Program-made: the position numbers and the translations under genes
The notes under the pieces: model-generated
What the model was told of the DNA's origin: nothing
The model's database searches: none
What the model saw: only the letters and a program-made list of their open reading frames with translations
Origin: an uncultured Bacteroidia bacterium
Lineage (GTDB): Bacteria > Bacteroidota > Bacteroidia > Bacteroidales > F082
Length of the DNA stretch: 64,000 nt
Assembly: GCA_902767725.1 (NCBI GenBank)
Contig: CACXIM010000031.1
Location: 1 to 64,000 of the forward strand
Reading direction: 5' to 3'
Shown: positions 8,680 through 19,300 of the stretch, piece by piece
Layout: every line of letters begins with the position of its first letter
Numbering within the stretch: the first letter of the stretch is position 1

Positions 8680-9669
8680 TCATTTTTGCTTGAACTTACC
8701 ATAAAATAGAAATGATATGATAGAGTCCATGTATGATTGAGGTGAGTACCTCTCTATAATTCTAATAGAAGAATGAATTCGCCATTTACTTGGGGTTGGT
8801 GGGGCAGAAAAATAAATGGTATCTGCTAGTTCAATATAGCTATCTTTCGGTTTACCAGAAAACCCTTTAATAATAACGGTCTCTTTTTCAAAATAAAAGA
8901 ACGATATGTCAGTGTTTTTTGAAGGCTTGATTTCCGGGAAATCGATTTCCTCCTTGAAAAATTCCCTAACTTGATTGTATTTATCAAGATTATCGACAAT
9001 AAATATGGTTTTATTTAACATTGATAAGCTTTGCTCTATTTCCCAGATGCAACTGCTTCTGTCGCTAATCAAAATCAGAATAATTCTAGATGATTTCATA
9101 AGAGTGAGTACATCCTCTTTCCAACTAACATCGTCAATATAAATTCGTTCTGCACCTTGCGGGGATTCGACTTCTTTTGACATCCCAACGCAATACATTT
9201 TTAATTTTTTGTTTCTCAAGATGTCGAATAGTATCTTTTCCTTGAAAATGCCTTTTTTGGGATACTCCTGTTTAGAATAACGATATGAATCCTTCTCAAA
9301 TGCTCTTAGATATAAAACAGGAGGCTTTCGAACTGTACTAATGGTGTTTACAGACAATGGAAGTCCGAAGTTACCTAATTCAATTGTGGTAAATGATGTA
9401 ACAATTATTGCAATACTATTCAGAATCCAATTTACATAAGAAGAAGTTGTAGACACCGAAGTTTTGTCTGACAGATTGATGAAAAATGACAAGACAAATG
9501 CAAAAACTATAAAGAGAGAAAATACTATTAGTCGTATCCATTTTACTTTTGCTCTTAAACTAATAGCTTCACTTGCTGTTTTTGCTTTTTTGATTTTGTT
9601 TTTAATATATCTTGTAAGTAAACTATATAGTCCAACAAAAAACGATAAAGTAATGATTGCTTGAAGCAT
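8680..9669 (-). CDS. Membrane protein with a C-terminal TIR-like or nucleotide-binding-like domain
   Basis: The product of 329 residues has three N-terminal hydrophobic segments (about residues 2-18, 47-66 and 80-97), then a soluble domain. Its conserved-looking blocks are PPVLYLRAFEKD, YCVGMSKE, PQGAERIYIDD, W then V, and SSCIWEIEQSL. I recall this pattern (LRxF...G...GAxRxY...W...WE) in multi-pass proteins of unknown function in other phyla, but cannot name a family. The gene is clearly more AT-rich than its neighbours and has only 15 bases between it and purM, which suggests insertion behind purM. Function unknown. Confidence 0.7.
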   Translation of the reverse strand: MLQAIITLSFFVGLYSLLTRYIKNKIKKAKTASEAISLRAKVKWIRLIVFSLFIVFAFVLSFFINLSDKTSVSTTSSYVNWILNSIAIIVTSFTTIELGNFGLPLSVNTISTVRKPPVLYLRAFEKDSYRYSKQEYPKKGIFKEKILFDILRNKKLKMYCVGMSKEVESPQGAERIYIDDVSWKEDVLTLMKSSRIILILISDRSSCIWEIEQSLSMLNKTIFIVDNLDKYNQVREFFKEEIDFPEIKPSKNTDISFFYFEKETVIIKGFSGKPKDSYIELADTIYFSAPPTPSKWRIHSSIRIIERYSPQSYMDSIISFLFYGKFKQK

Positions 9670-9684
9670 ATTATGACAATATGT

Positions 9685-10848
9685 TTAATAACAAAATGTT
9701 CCCATAGAGGATATAATCGTCAGTTGTTTCTTGTCCGATGCCTCCACATGACCAATAATTTGACTGTCAATGTTGAACTCTTTTGCAATGGAAATCATTT
9801 CATTAGCGGCCTTTTCGTTGGTGTATATTTCCAAACGGTGGCCCATGTTGAAGACCTTGTACATCTCGTGCCAGTCGGTGCCCGAGGCGGCTTGAATCAT
9901 CTTGAACAAGGGCGGCAAAGCCAGCATATTGTCCTTCACGATGTGCAGCTTGTCAACGAAATGCAGCACTTTGGTCTGGGCGCCGCCGCTGCAATGGATG
10001 ATGCCGTGGATCTGCTTGCGGAACTCCTTCAATATCGGGATCATCAACGGGGCGTAGGTGCGGGTGGGCGAGAGGATGAGTTTGCCTACATCCACGCCTG
10101 GAACTTCTGTCGGGTCGGTCAGTTTGTGCGGACCGGAATAGACCAACGCTTCAGGGATGCTGTGGTCGTAGCTCTCGTCGTATTTCTCAGCCAGATAATG
10201 GTTCAGCATGTCGTGGCGGGCCGAGGTGAGACCGTTGCTGCCCATGCCGCCGTTGTAGCTGTCCTCGTAGGTGGCTTGTCCGTATGAGGCAAAGGCCACG
10301 ATGACATCGCCGGGCTGCAGGTTGTTCTCAATCACTTCGTCGCGTCTGATCCTTGTGGTCACAGTGCTGTCAACGATGACGGTGCGCACCAAGTCGCCCA
10401 CGTCGGCGGTTTCGCCTCCAGTGAGCCAGATTCCGATGCCCAAGTCGCGGAGTTTCTGCAAGAAATGTTCCGTTCCGTTAATCAAGGCGGAGATTACCTC
10501 GCCTGGAATTAGGCTCTTGTTGCGCCCGATGGTGGAGGAGAGCAGCATGTTGTCAGTTGCGCCCACGCAAATGAGGTCGTCCGTGTTCATCACCACAGCG
10601 TCTTGTGCCACGCCTTCCCACACGCTCATGTTGCCCGTCTCTTTCCAATAGAGGTAGGCCAATGAGGATTTTGTTCCCGCGCCATCTGCATGCATGATGT
10701 TGCAATAGAGCGGGTCGCCGCCGAGAATGTCGGGGATGATTTTGCAGAATGCGTTGGGATATAAGCCTTTGTCAAGGTTCTTGATGGCGTTGTGGATGTC
10801 TTCCTTTTCGGCTGAGACGCCGCGTTGAGCATATCTTTGGTTGTCCAT
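9685..10848 (-). CDS. purM: Phosphoribosylformylglycinamidine cyclo-ligase (AIR synthetase)
   Basis: The cytoplasmic enzyme closes FGAM to AIR in purine synthesis using ATP. The Bacteroidetes-type protein of 387 residues keeps HADGAGTKS, the TGGETADVGD block and the Gly/Ser-rich SYGQATYEDSYNGGMGSNG segment. I start at the ATG at 10848 (MDNQRYAQRGVS); the upstream in-frame extension runs into an intergenic repeat. A PurF-like gene lies 20 kb away, so purine genes are scattered here. Confidence 0.93.
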   Translation of the reverse strand: MDNQRYAQRGVSAEKEDIHNAIKNLDKGLYPNAFCKIIPDILGGDPLYCNIMHADGAGTKSSLAYLYWKETGNMSVWEGVAQDAVVMNTDDLICVGATDNMLLSSTIGRNKSLIPGEVISALINGTEHFLQKLRDLGIGIWLTGGETADVGDLVRTVIVDSTVTTRIRRDEVIENNLQPGDVIVAFASYGQATYEDSYNGGMGSNGLTSARHDMLNHYLAEKYDESYDHSIPEALVYSGPHKLTDPTEVPGVDVGKLILSPTRTYAPLMIPILKEFRKQIHGIIHCSGGAQTKVLHFVDKLHIVKDNMLALPPLFKMIQAASGTDWHEMYKVFNMGHRLEIYTNEKAANEMISIAKEFNIDSQIIGHVEASDKKQLTIISSMGTFCY

Positions 10849-10857
10849 TGTTGTATA

Positions 10858-10937
10858 TTTGACTATGACCATTGACAATGACAATGACCGCTTCTACATT
10901 CGTTAAAACAGTCATGGTCATAGTCAGTGGTCATGGT
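10858..10937. repeat. Intergenic ATGACCAT word palindrome
   Basis: The left arm reads GACTATGACCATTGACAATG and repeats; the right arm, GTCATGGTCATAGTCAGTGG, is its near complement. The same word family returns at 53118-53220. Confidence 0.75.
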
Positions 10938-10940
10938 TCA

Positions 10941-13403
10941 TTATTTGAACTTTAACTTTTTCTCTTTGGTGTCAAACTCGAAGTTGCCGAGCTGCTTCAT
11001 GTTCTTCTGCCCGATGACCCATTGCTCGATCATCTTGCTGACGACCTTGCACTCTACGTTGTAGAGCGAACGTCCGGCGATTCTCACTTCCTTGATGACG
11101 ACGATGGAATTGTTAGCGATGCCACCCGTGGTGAGGATTTTTTCCGTGTCGCCCTTGAAGTCGCCGGCAGCGATACGGCCGTCCTTCAACAGTTGCAGGG
11201 CGCGGCTTTCCGAAACGCAGAAGTCGGCATTTTGGCTGTAGGTGAACGGTTCCTTGTAGCCGTCCACGTTGGCGATGAAGTTGAAATAGCCCTTCTTGTC
11301 AACGGTGAATGTCTCGCTTTGTTCTTCCTGTGGGTTGATGGCGATGTTGACAGTGCCGCCTTCTTTGATTTCGTCGCGCGGCACGTAGTCCTTGCTCAAG
11401 ATGCGGAACTCGGTGCGGCGGTTCATCTGGTGGGCGGCTTCACGGACGTCGTTGTTGGGCAATTTGTTGATGAAGTCTTCGGTAAGTCTCGTGCCGGCCT
11501 TGAAGGTGTAGCCCCTCACAGTCATGTCTTTTTGGATGGTGCGCGGCACTCTTTCACCATAACCTTTGGCAGTGAGTCTCAATGGGTCGATGCCTCTGAT
11601 AATCAGGTAGTCAACAACGCTTTGGGCACGTTTTTGCGACAGGATGTCGTTGCGCTCGTCAGTGTCGCGGGCATCGGTGTGTGAGGCCAACTCGATGGTG
11701 ATGGTCGGGTTGACTTGCAGGGTTTCAATCAGGCCTTGCAGCGAGTCTTCAAACTGTGGCTTGAGATCCCATTTTCCCAAGTCGTAAAGGATGTCGGGCA
11801 GCATGATAGGCTCCTGTGGGATAGGCTCGATGTCGAAGTCTTGCACGATGTCCTTGCTGAATTCCAGACCGATGGTGGTCTGTTGCGCGGTAAGGGTGAA
11901 GTAGTTGTCCTTATCAATGGTGATGTCGTAAGTCGTGTTTTTGTTGATTTGGCTATCGCTAAAGTTGAAGTAGCCTTTGTCGTTGGTACGCGTCATGATG
12001 TTGGAACCGTCGCTGCCGATGAGTCGCACTGCGGCGTTGCTGGCATATTGCTTGGTCTTGGCATCTTTGACGGTGCCCGAGAAGGTGAAGAGGATGGGCG
12101 GCTCCTCAAAGTAGTAGATGTTATCCAAGCCACGGCTGTTGCCACGGTTGGAGGAGATGAAACCACGCTCTTCGTTGGGGTGGAAGACGATGGCGAAGTC
12201 GTCGCCAATCGAGTTGATGGGATATTTCAAGTTACGTGGCTCACCCCAATTGCCTGCAGTGTCCATGGAGGTGACGAAGATGTCGAGTCCACCCATGCCA
12301 CCGTGACCATCGGAGGCAAAATAGAGGGTCGTGTCGTATCTCAAGAAGGGGAATACCTCGTTGCCAGGGGTATTGATGCGTTCGCCCAGATTGAAGGGAT
12401 GCTTGAATGGATCGGTGGCTTTGTCGCGCATGGCTACCCAGATGTCGTTGCCGCCAAAACCTCCTTTGCGCTCGGCAGCGAAATACATGATGAGCTCATC
12501 GCTTGATAGGGTGGGATGCCCCACGATATCTAGGGTGTCGACGCCGGCAATTTCCACGGGACGAGCCTCTGAGAAGGCACCGCCACTCTTGCCTGCCACC
12601 ATGATTTGACAGCCGTTCTTGCGGTGTGCACCATTCTGGCAGCGGGTGAAGTAAAGCTTGGTGTATTTCGAGTTCATGAAGGGTGTGCCTTCGCTGGCTT
12701 CGGTGTTGATGTTTTCGGCTTCGTCGGCAAGCACGGGTGTGCTCCAATCACCTTTGCGGTCTTGTTTCGAGATGAAGAAATCGGCGAATTCCTGACCAGT
12801 GATGCCGTCTTTTTCCTTACCTGTAGCAGCCTCGCGGTTGGAGGTGAAGATAATCTCGTTGTAGTTGTTGTTGAGCCATGTGGCACCAAAATCGGAGTCT
12901 TTGGTCGAATTCACCTTTTTCAGCATCGTGAGTTCATATTTCGACGGGTTTTCCATCCATTCTTGAATTTGTTGTGTGGTCTCCACGCCGAGCAGACCTC
13001 TTGGGTCACCAGGCACCCTTTGGGCGTAGGTTTCGTACATCTCTATGGCATCCTTGTATTTTTCGTTCATCTTGTAAGTCTCTGCCATATAGAGATATAT
13101 CTCAGGATGGGTGTTGGGATACTCCGTCTTCAATAGGCGTTTGTAGTAGGGCTCGGCGCGTTTGGTGAGGCCGATGAGACGGTAGCATTCAGCCATTTGG
13201 AAACTGATGCGGTTGCGCTCGTCCTTATTGCGGCGTACCTTGCGGTAGGCTTTCTTATAGCGGTCGGCTGCCTCGATGTATTGTTTGCGTCCAAAGGCCA
13301 AGTCGGCATTCTTGGCAGGGTTTCTTCTTTGGGCGTAGATGTCAGTGCTCATGAAAATGAACAGCGCTGACATGAGGATAAGGATGTATCTTTTCATAGA
13401 CAT
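10941..13403 (-). CDS. PorE-like OmpA-family protein with TPR, PD40 propeller and retropepsin-like tail
   Basis: After a signal peptide ending near IYAQ come TPR-like helices (about residues 30-150), a PD40/WD40-like beta-propeller (about 175-440), a carboxypeptidase-regulatory-like beta domain (about 450-530) and an OmpA peptidoglycan-binding domain. The first four match the domain order of PorE of T9SS. The last ~130 residues are extra and look like a retropepsin-type aspartyl protease fold, but the usual DTGA is replaced by SQNA, so it should be inactive. No lipobox is seen, unlike classical PorE. The start could also be the ATG at 13397. Confidence 0.8.
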   Translation of the reverse strand: MSMKRYILILMSALFIFMSTDIYAQRRNPAKNADLAFGRKQYIEAADRYKKAYRKVRRNKDERNRISFQMAECYRLIGLTKRAEPYYKRLLKTEYPNTHPEIYLYMAETYKMNEKYKDAIEMYETYAQRVPGDPRGLLGVETTQQIQEWMENPSKYELTMLKKVNSTKDSDFGATWLNNNYNEIIFTSNREAATGKEKDGITGQEFADFFISKQDRKGDWSTPVLADEAENINTEASEGTPFMNSKYTKLYFTRCQNGAHRKNGCQIMVAGKSGGAFSEARPVEIAGVDTLDIVGHPTLSSDELIMYFAAERKGGFGGNDIWVAMRDKATDPFKHPFNLGERINTPGNEVFPFLRYDTTLYFASDGHGGMGGLDIFVTSMDTAGNWGEPRNLKYPINSIGDDFAIVFHPNEERGFISSNRGNSRGLDNIYYFEEPPILFTFSGTVKDAKTKQYASNAAVRLIGSDGSNIMTRTNDKGYFNFSDSQINKNTTYDITIDKDNYFTLTAQQTTIGLEFSKDIVQDFDIEPIPQEPIMLPDILYDLGKWDLKPQFEDSLQGLIETLQVNPTITIELASHTDARDTDERNDILSQKRAQSVVDYLIIRGIDPLRLTAKGYGERVPRTIQKDMTVRGYTFKAGTRLTEDFINKLPNNDVREAAHQMNRRTEFRILSKDYVPRDEIKEGGTVNIAINPQEEQSETFTVDKKGYFNFIANVDGYKEPFTYSQNADFCVSESRALQLLKDGRIAAGDFKGDTEKILTTGGIANNSIVVIKEVRIAGRSLYNVECKVVSKMIEQWVIGQKNMKQLGNFEFDTKEKKLKFK

Positions 13404-13449
13404 AAATTCTCTTTTTCTTGAACGCTCGGAATGCGTTTTTATTATCGGA

Positions 13450-13457
13450 CAAAGGTA
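13450..13457 (-). promoter_or_regulatory. -7 element of the PorE-like gene
   Basis: TACCTTTG on the minus strand, 46 bases before the start codon. Confidence 0.65.
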
Positions 13458-13493
13458 CAACAATTCCGTGAATTGTAAGGAGGGATATGCAAC

Positions 13494-13521
13494 AAAAAAA
13501 TCCCGTCGAAACGGGATTTTT
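13494..13521 (-). terminator. Intrinsic terminator after the C10 protease gene
   Basis: The stem ATCCCGT / ACGGGAT with a CGAA-type loop is flanked by A and T tracts, 24 bases past the stop codon. Confidence 0.8.
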
Positions 13522-13544
13522 ATGGTAAGTCTGTCGTAGGACGC

Positions 13545-16163
13545 CTATTCTGCTTTCACAATGCGTTGGGTCAAAGTGTGGCCTTGGCTGAAGGCCTGAA
13601 GGATATACACGCCATCAGGCAGGTCTGACATGTTGAGTTGGACGTTGTCGCGACCTTCAGTACCGAAGCACGTTATCCTTTGTCCGACAGCATTGAAGAG
13701 GCGGATTTCCTCGATGCCCGTGCAACTCACGTTCACCACATCCTTGGTGGGATTGGGATAGACACTGAACAAGGTCTCATCCGTTTCTTCCACTCCTGTG
13801 CCTTGGGTAATCTTGATGTCAAGCAAATAGGAGCCAGTTCTACCTTCGAAATAAGGTACGACGCAGAAATAGAGAGTGCCGCCGCTGACGGTGAAACTTT
13901 CGGCCATGACGTCGTCGCAGTACTCTGACCAATTGACGCCATCTGTTGAATAGGCAAACATAGCGTCGACGGTGTAATAGGTGCTATTGCCTGTGTTATA
14001 CGAGTCATGCAGACGCGGGAGGATGGTATAGTTTCGTCCACTATTTAGTTCAATCTTGTAATAATCGATGTCAGTGTTGTTGTGGAGGTTGGATCCTGTG
14101 GTGCTGACAGTGGTCGAAACACCTGTGATGTTGAAGGGAAGGCGGTAGGCACTGCTGGCGCTATTGTTGGCTTCGTACGGGTCCACGCTGACTGGGGCAG
14201 CAACCACTTCGACACGTACGGGATTTTGGTAGGCGTATGCGCCCGCATAATACCAGTTCGGATCACCCGACATTTGGTAGGCCAGTTCCATATAGTAGGA
14301 ACCAGGTTCTACTGTGATTTCGCCTGTGAAATCAAGGCCGCCATCATAGTAATATCCTGAATCTAAGCCATTTGAACAATTAAGGATGGCAATGTTTTGT
14401 GCCCAAGAACCGTCAAGGTTGGCCAGATTGACCCTAAACTTGCCGTAAAAAGTATCGGTACCTGAGTTCCAAATGTTGACGTTGACTGTTGAAGTGGTAC
14501 CATAATACAGGTAATCACCTGTCAGGATTTCGAAATCGGAGTAAGTCTCGATATCTTGTTCATACACGATGTCGAAATAGGCATCATTGTGATTGTTGTT
14601 GTCGATATTGTTCCATAATTCTCCGTCCAAGCTATAGACCATCGCAACTGCGTATGAACCTGGGAGATAGGGAGGGCCTCCTGCACAGGTCAAGTTACCG
14701 TCCTTGTAGTAACCCGGAGGTAACGCAGAGGTAGTGAAATTCCAAGCGTTCATCACATTAAAGAAGATGTATTCGTTCTCATTGTTTTCCCAAAATACGG
14801 CAGCTCCAATATAACCATTGAAATTGGCGTTGCCAGAATTGGCAACTGAGGCATAAACAGAGATGTCGTCGTAAAACCAAAACTCGGAATTCATGCTAAG
14901 GTCGTTATGGTAGGCAAGGTTGAAACTGGATGTACCACCACCTCCGCCTCCGCCGCCTCCGCCACCGTTTTGGTTAGGCTCGATACCGATGAGGGCTTGC
15001 TGGTTTTGGGAATAGGAATGCGAACCAGGATTCAAGCTGTTGATGTAGAAATAGCCGTCATAACTGCCGCCCCAACCCCAGTTGAAATGGAATCCGTTGC
15101 TGTTGTCATAGCCGTCGCAAACGAAAGCATGACCTCCAGAGTTGCTGAAGCCGCCATAAATCATGGGACGAGAATTGTCCAACTCGTTTTTGAGGATTTG
15201 AATCCATTCAGTGTCAGAGTGGTCGTTTTTCTTTTCGCCATGCATGGTGCTCTTGTAGTCGAAATAGGTCTTCAAGGCAGTTTCAGCGCAAGGATTGGAG
15301 CCGTTATAATTGATGATATATGCCGCGCTGCCGCTGTCGGGATATACCGTGGTGCCATACATCATCTCAACACCAACGCCGCAGTGATACATCAAGGTGG
15401 CCACGGCATTGACTTGGGTTTGTTGTGAGTCGTAGCCTAATCTGTTAGGCATGTTGTTCCAATCGTAGGTTACAGAGCTGAAGTCGGCATAGAGTGTTCC
15501 GTACTCGGGATGCGACGAGGGCACGTATGAGTGATTGCCTAAGCCGTGTGCTGGGTGCGACCAGTATCTCATGACCTGGGCCATGGCAGTAGCCACACAG
15601 CCCGTTACCGCTCTTTCATGGGCACTGTTGTCGTATGGGCAAAGGTTGTTGTAATATGGGCTTTGGCTCCATCTGGTCTGTACCAATGGTCCCACGGTTT
15701 TTTCCGACTTGATGGGTAGGGTCTTGCCTAAGCGAATACATTCCCAATCTTTGCGGATTTCTTCGGTGGCGTTAAGTTTCATGGCGGAGGCATCCTCAAT
15801 TTGCATCGCATAGTTGTCAAGCCAAGCCTTGAAGTTGGGCGGGAGCTCGCCATCACCGAAGTTGTTCTCATACGAGTAACCCAGTATAGGGATGACACAA
15901 TCATCGGCAGCCATGATGACATAGCCTTTGCCTGCCGTGTTGTTGAAGATGTAGAAGGCACTGTAGCCGTGTTGAGGGGCCACGTTTACGAAACGAGCCT
16001 CCTCAGGCTTTTGTTTGTAGACTTTTCCGTTTCTCACAGCCATGATGTTGTTTTCCCTCCAGAAATTCTGGGCAAACTGTTTTGCCGTCGCTTCGTCGAT
16101 TGGACTTCCGATCATCGTGTAACAGAAAGCCATTGTCAAGATCAAAGTAAGAATTCTTTTCAT
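13545..16163 (-). CDS. Secreted C10 (streptopain-like) cysteine protease with T9SS sorting domain
   Basis: The preproprotein of 872 residues has a signal peptide, a Spi-type inhibitory propeptide (to about residue 150) and a C10 protease domain. The nucleophile is Cys189 in AVTGCVATAMAQVM and the histidine is His345 in GGHAFVCDGYD. A run of eleven glycines (400-410) then leads into two beta-rich modules, a pre-peptidase-like C-terminal module near residues 690-790, and a T9SS type A sorting domain starting VYPNPTKDVVNV. It is expected to pass through Sec, then T9SS, and act extracellularly. Prevotella and Porphyromonas relatives include interpain and periodontain. Confidence 0.92.
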   Translation of the reverse strand: MKRILTLILTMAFCYTMIGSPIDEATAKQFAQNFWRENNIMAVRNGKVYKQKPEEARFVNVAPQHGYSAFYIFNNTAGKGYVIMAADDCVIPILGYSYENNFGDGELPPNFKAWLDNYAMQIEDASAMKLNATEEIRKDWECIRLGKTLPIKSEKTVGPLVQTRWSQSPYYNNLCPYDNSAHERAVTGCVATAMAQVMRYWSHPAHGLGNHSYVPSSHPEYGTLYADFSSVTYDWNNMPNRLGYDSQQTQVNAVATLMYHCGVGVEMMYGTTVYPDSGSAAYIINYNGSNPCAETALKTYFDYKSTMHGEKKNDHSDTEWIQILKNELDNSRPMIYGGFSNSGGHAFVCDGYDNSNGFHFNWGWGGSYDGYFYINSLNPGSHSYSQNQQALIGIEPNQNGGGGGGGGGGGTSSFNLAYHNDLSMNSEFWFYDDISVYASVANSGNANFNGYIGAAVFWENNENEYIFFNVMNAWNFTTSALPPGYYKDGNLTCAGGPPYLPGSYAVAMVYSLDGELWNNIDNNNHNDAYFDIVYEQDIETYSDFEILTGDYLYYGTTSTVNVNIWNSGTDTFYGKFRVNLANLDGSWAQNIAILNCSNGLDSGYYYDGGLDFTGEITVEPGSYYMELAYQMSGDPNWYYAGAYAYQNPVRVEVVAAPVSVDPYEANNSASSAYRLPFNITGVSTTVSTTGSNLHNNTDIDYYKIELNSGRNYTILPRLHDSYNTGNSTYYTVDAMFAYSTDGVNWSEYCDDVMAESFTVSGGTLYFCVVPYFEGRTGSYLLDIKITQGTGVEETDETLFSVYPNPTKDVVNVSCTGIEEIRLFNAVGQRITCFGTEGRDNVQLNMSDLPDGVYILQAFSQGHTLTQRIVKAE

Positions 16164-16233
16164 ATTATTATAATTTGTTGGTTTTCATTTAGTTAATACA
16201 ATCTTGTTTTTTCATCAACCGATTATTACGAGG

Positions 16234-16241
16234 CAAAGATA
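16234..16241 (-). promoter_or_regulatory. -7 element of the C10 protease gene
   Basis: TATCTTTG on the minus strand, about 70 bases before the ATG. Confidence 0.6.
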
Positions 16242-16260
16242 GTCATTTGGTTTTAAAAAC

Positions 16261-16293
16261 AAAAAAATCCCGCTGGAAACAGCGGGATTTTTT
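16261..16293 (-). terminator. Intrinsic terminator after secDF
   Basis: ATCCCGCTG / CAGCGGGAT with a GAAA loop, flanked by long A and T tracts. Confidence 0.85.
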
Positions 16294-16327
16294 GCAAGCA
16301 GTTTAGAAGGTTAATTATGATGATTCA

Positions 16328-19300
16328 TTATTTTTTCTTCGTGTCTTCTGCCTCGATTTGCTTGTCCTTCTTGTTACCCTTCATCAGCACGTAAGCGAAC
16401 GGCGTTGACAGGAACACGGAGGAGAAGGTACCGGCGAGCACACCAACCAACAGGGCGAAGATGAAGCCGCGGATGGTGTCGCCGCCGAAGATGAAGATGG
16501 CAAGCAACACGACCAAGGTCGAACCCGAGGTGTTGAACGAACGGGTCAAAGTGCTGTTGACAGCGTTAGTCATGTTCTCCTTCCAGGAGCTCTTCGGGTG
16601 CAGGTTGACGTTTTCACGGACACGGTCGAAGATAACCACCGTAGCGTTGATGGAGTAACCGATGACGGTCAGCACGGCTGCGATGAAGCTTTGGTCGACT
16701 TCCATGGTGAAAGGCAGGATGTTGTAGAACAACGAGTACATACCCAACACGATGATGGTGTCTTGTGCCAAGGCCATGATAGAAGCCACACCATATTGCC
16801 ACTTCTTGAATCGGATGGCGATGTAGACGAACATCAGAGCCAGAGCCACGATGATGGCCCAGATGGACTTACGCGTGACGTCGCTGGCGATGGTGGCACC
16901 GACTTTCTGGGTGCTCAAGATGCCCACGGTCTCGTCCTCTGAAGAGAACTTCGACATGGTCAGCTCGTTTTTGTAGAGTCCCTTCAAGTTGTTGTAGAGG
17001 ATGACTTGGATGATGCTGTCGACGGCAGGGCTGTCTTCGTCAATCAAGAACTTGGTCGTGATCTTCACCTGACCGTTGGTACCGTAGGTCTTCACTTCAG
17101 GCGTTGACCAGTCTTCCACTTCGGCATCGTTGCTCATTTCGAGAGCGCTATGGATGCTGGCTTTGTCGACATTAACATCCGACAACACGTTACGCACATT
17201 CTCGACGGTGATGCTCGGGTCGTCGAATTGGACGACGTAGTTACGACCACCAGTGAAGTCGATACCGAGGTTCAAACGACGGATGCCAAGCGAACCCAAG
17301 CTGATGACCAAGAACACGATGCAGATGATGAATGAAGTCTTGCGGATGTCGATGAATCTGTAGTGCTTGTCCTGCAAGAAATTGCGAGTAAAGTTGGTTG
17401 AGAAGCTGATTTCCTTTTCTTTGGCCAGCATGCGTTCGAAGATCAAACGGGTGATGAAGATGGAGGTTGCCAAAGAGGTGAGGATACCGATGCAGAGGGT
17501 GACAGCGAAGCTGTGGACAGGACCCGTACCCAAAATGATCAGGATGATACCGGTAATCAAGGTGGTGACGTTACCGTCGATAATGGCGGAGTAAGCGTTC
17601 TTGTAACCGTCTTGGATGGCGAGCTTGATGCCCTTGCCAGCTTTGATCTCTTCTTTGATACGCTCGAAGATAATCACGTTGGAGTCAACAGCCATACCTA
17701 AAGTCAACACGATACCGGCGATACCAGGCAAGGTCAGCACAGAGCCGAGGCAAGCCAGCACACCGAACAGGAAGAACACGTTGATCAACAGGGCGATATC
17801 GGCAACAAAACCGGCCTTCTTGTAGAAGAACACCATATAGACCAGCACGAGGATGAAGGCGAACACCATCGACCACATACCTTTTTGGACGGATTCCTTA
17901 CCGAGGGTAGGACCAACGACTTGCTCTTCAAGGATTCTTGCAGGGGCAGGCAGCTTACCAGCCTTCAGGATGTTGGCCAAGTCTTGAGCCTCTTCGATGG
18001 TCATGCCGCCACCACTGATGGACGAACGGCCGTTCGGGATTTCACCATTGACGACGGGGTAGCTGTAAACGAGATCGTCAAGCACGATGGCAATCTGCTT
18101 ACCCACATTGTCGCGGGTGAGGTTCTTCCACTTGTTGGCACCTTCGGGGTTCATCTGGATGGTGACTTCCACTTGGTTGCCTTGACCGTAGTCCTGACGG
18201 GCGTCGGTGATGACTTCACCGCCAAGGGCGCAAGAGTTGTCGCGCGACATCTTCAGGGCGACGAGGTCGAGCACTTCGAAGCTCTCACCGTCTTCGCCAG
18301 TGATGCTTTCGGGCTTCACAGTCCAAGCGAGCTTCAGTTGGCGGGGGAACAGGCTCTTGGTCTCAGCAAGCATCTGGTTGATGGCTGCGGTGTCCTTCAC
18401 CATGGCGATACCCACGCGAGCTGAACTTCCGCTGACGGGCTGCAGTTTCGAGAACAGAGGATGGTTGGCATCCACCTCTTCTTCTTCCACTTTCTCTTCT
18501 TCACCTTTGTTTTCGCTCAGCTGGTCGAGAAGGGCGACGTCGGTCGAGTCGGTCTCGGTGGCTTCAACGGCTTCACCTTCTTCGGCGACAGCCACTTCTT
18601 CTTCGGCACCTTCGACTTCTTCGGTTTCCTCGCTCACGGCAGGAGTCTCTTCAACGTTCTTCTTGTTTTTCATGTTGGCAGCCAGTCTGGCGTCAGCATC
18701 GATGAAAGCCTGCTGAATCTCTGAGAAGTTGTAGGTCTCCCAGAATTCGAGTTGAGCGGTTCCCTGGAGGAGCTTACGCACACGCTCCGGATCCTTGATA
18801 CCAGGCAGTTCGACGAGGATACGGCCCGAGTTTTCCAGCTTCTGGATATTGGGCTGAGCCACACCGAAACGGTCGATACGGGTTCCGAGGATCTGATAGG
18901 AACGGTCGATGGCAGCATCGCTCTCTTCCTTCAAAACCTTCAGCACGTCGTCGTTGCTCGAATTGATGTTGATATCTTTTTTGTCCTTGAATTCCAACAG
19001 GAAAATGGAGACGAGCTTGGCGTTGGGGTCAGTCTCCTTAAAGGCCTCGCCAAACAGGGTGACGAAGTCGCCCTTGCTCTCTTGTTGGCGCTTCGAGGCC
19101 AGTTCCATGGCTTGAAGGAAAACGGGGTCTTGGGAGTCGTGCGACAAGGCCTTCACGATGTCCTTTACCGAGACTTCCAAAGTGACGTTCATACCGCCCT
19201 TCAAGTCCAAACCCAAGTTGATTTCTTTTTCTTTTGCGTCACGATAAGTGTACTTCTTGAATCCCAAATTGTACACGTTGACGGTGTTCATCGAGTCCAA

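Noticed and set aside
8376..8693. A plus-strand frame of 105 codons across the duplication scar
   Set aside because: It runs antisense through the decayed ATPase tail and promoter and has no similarity of its own.
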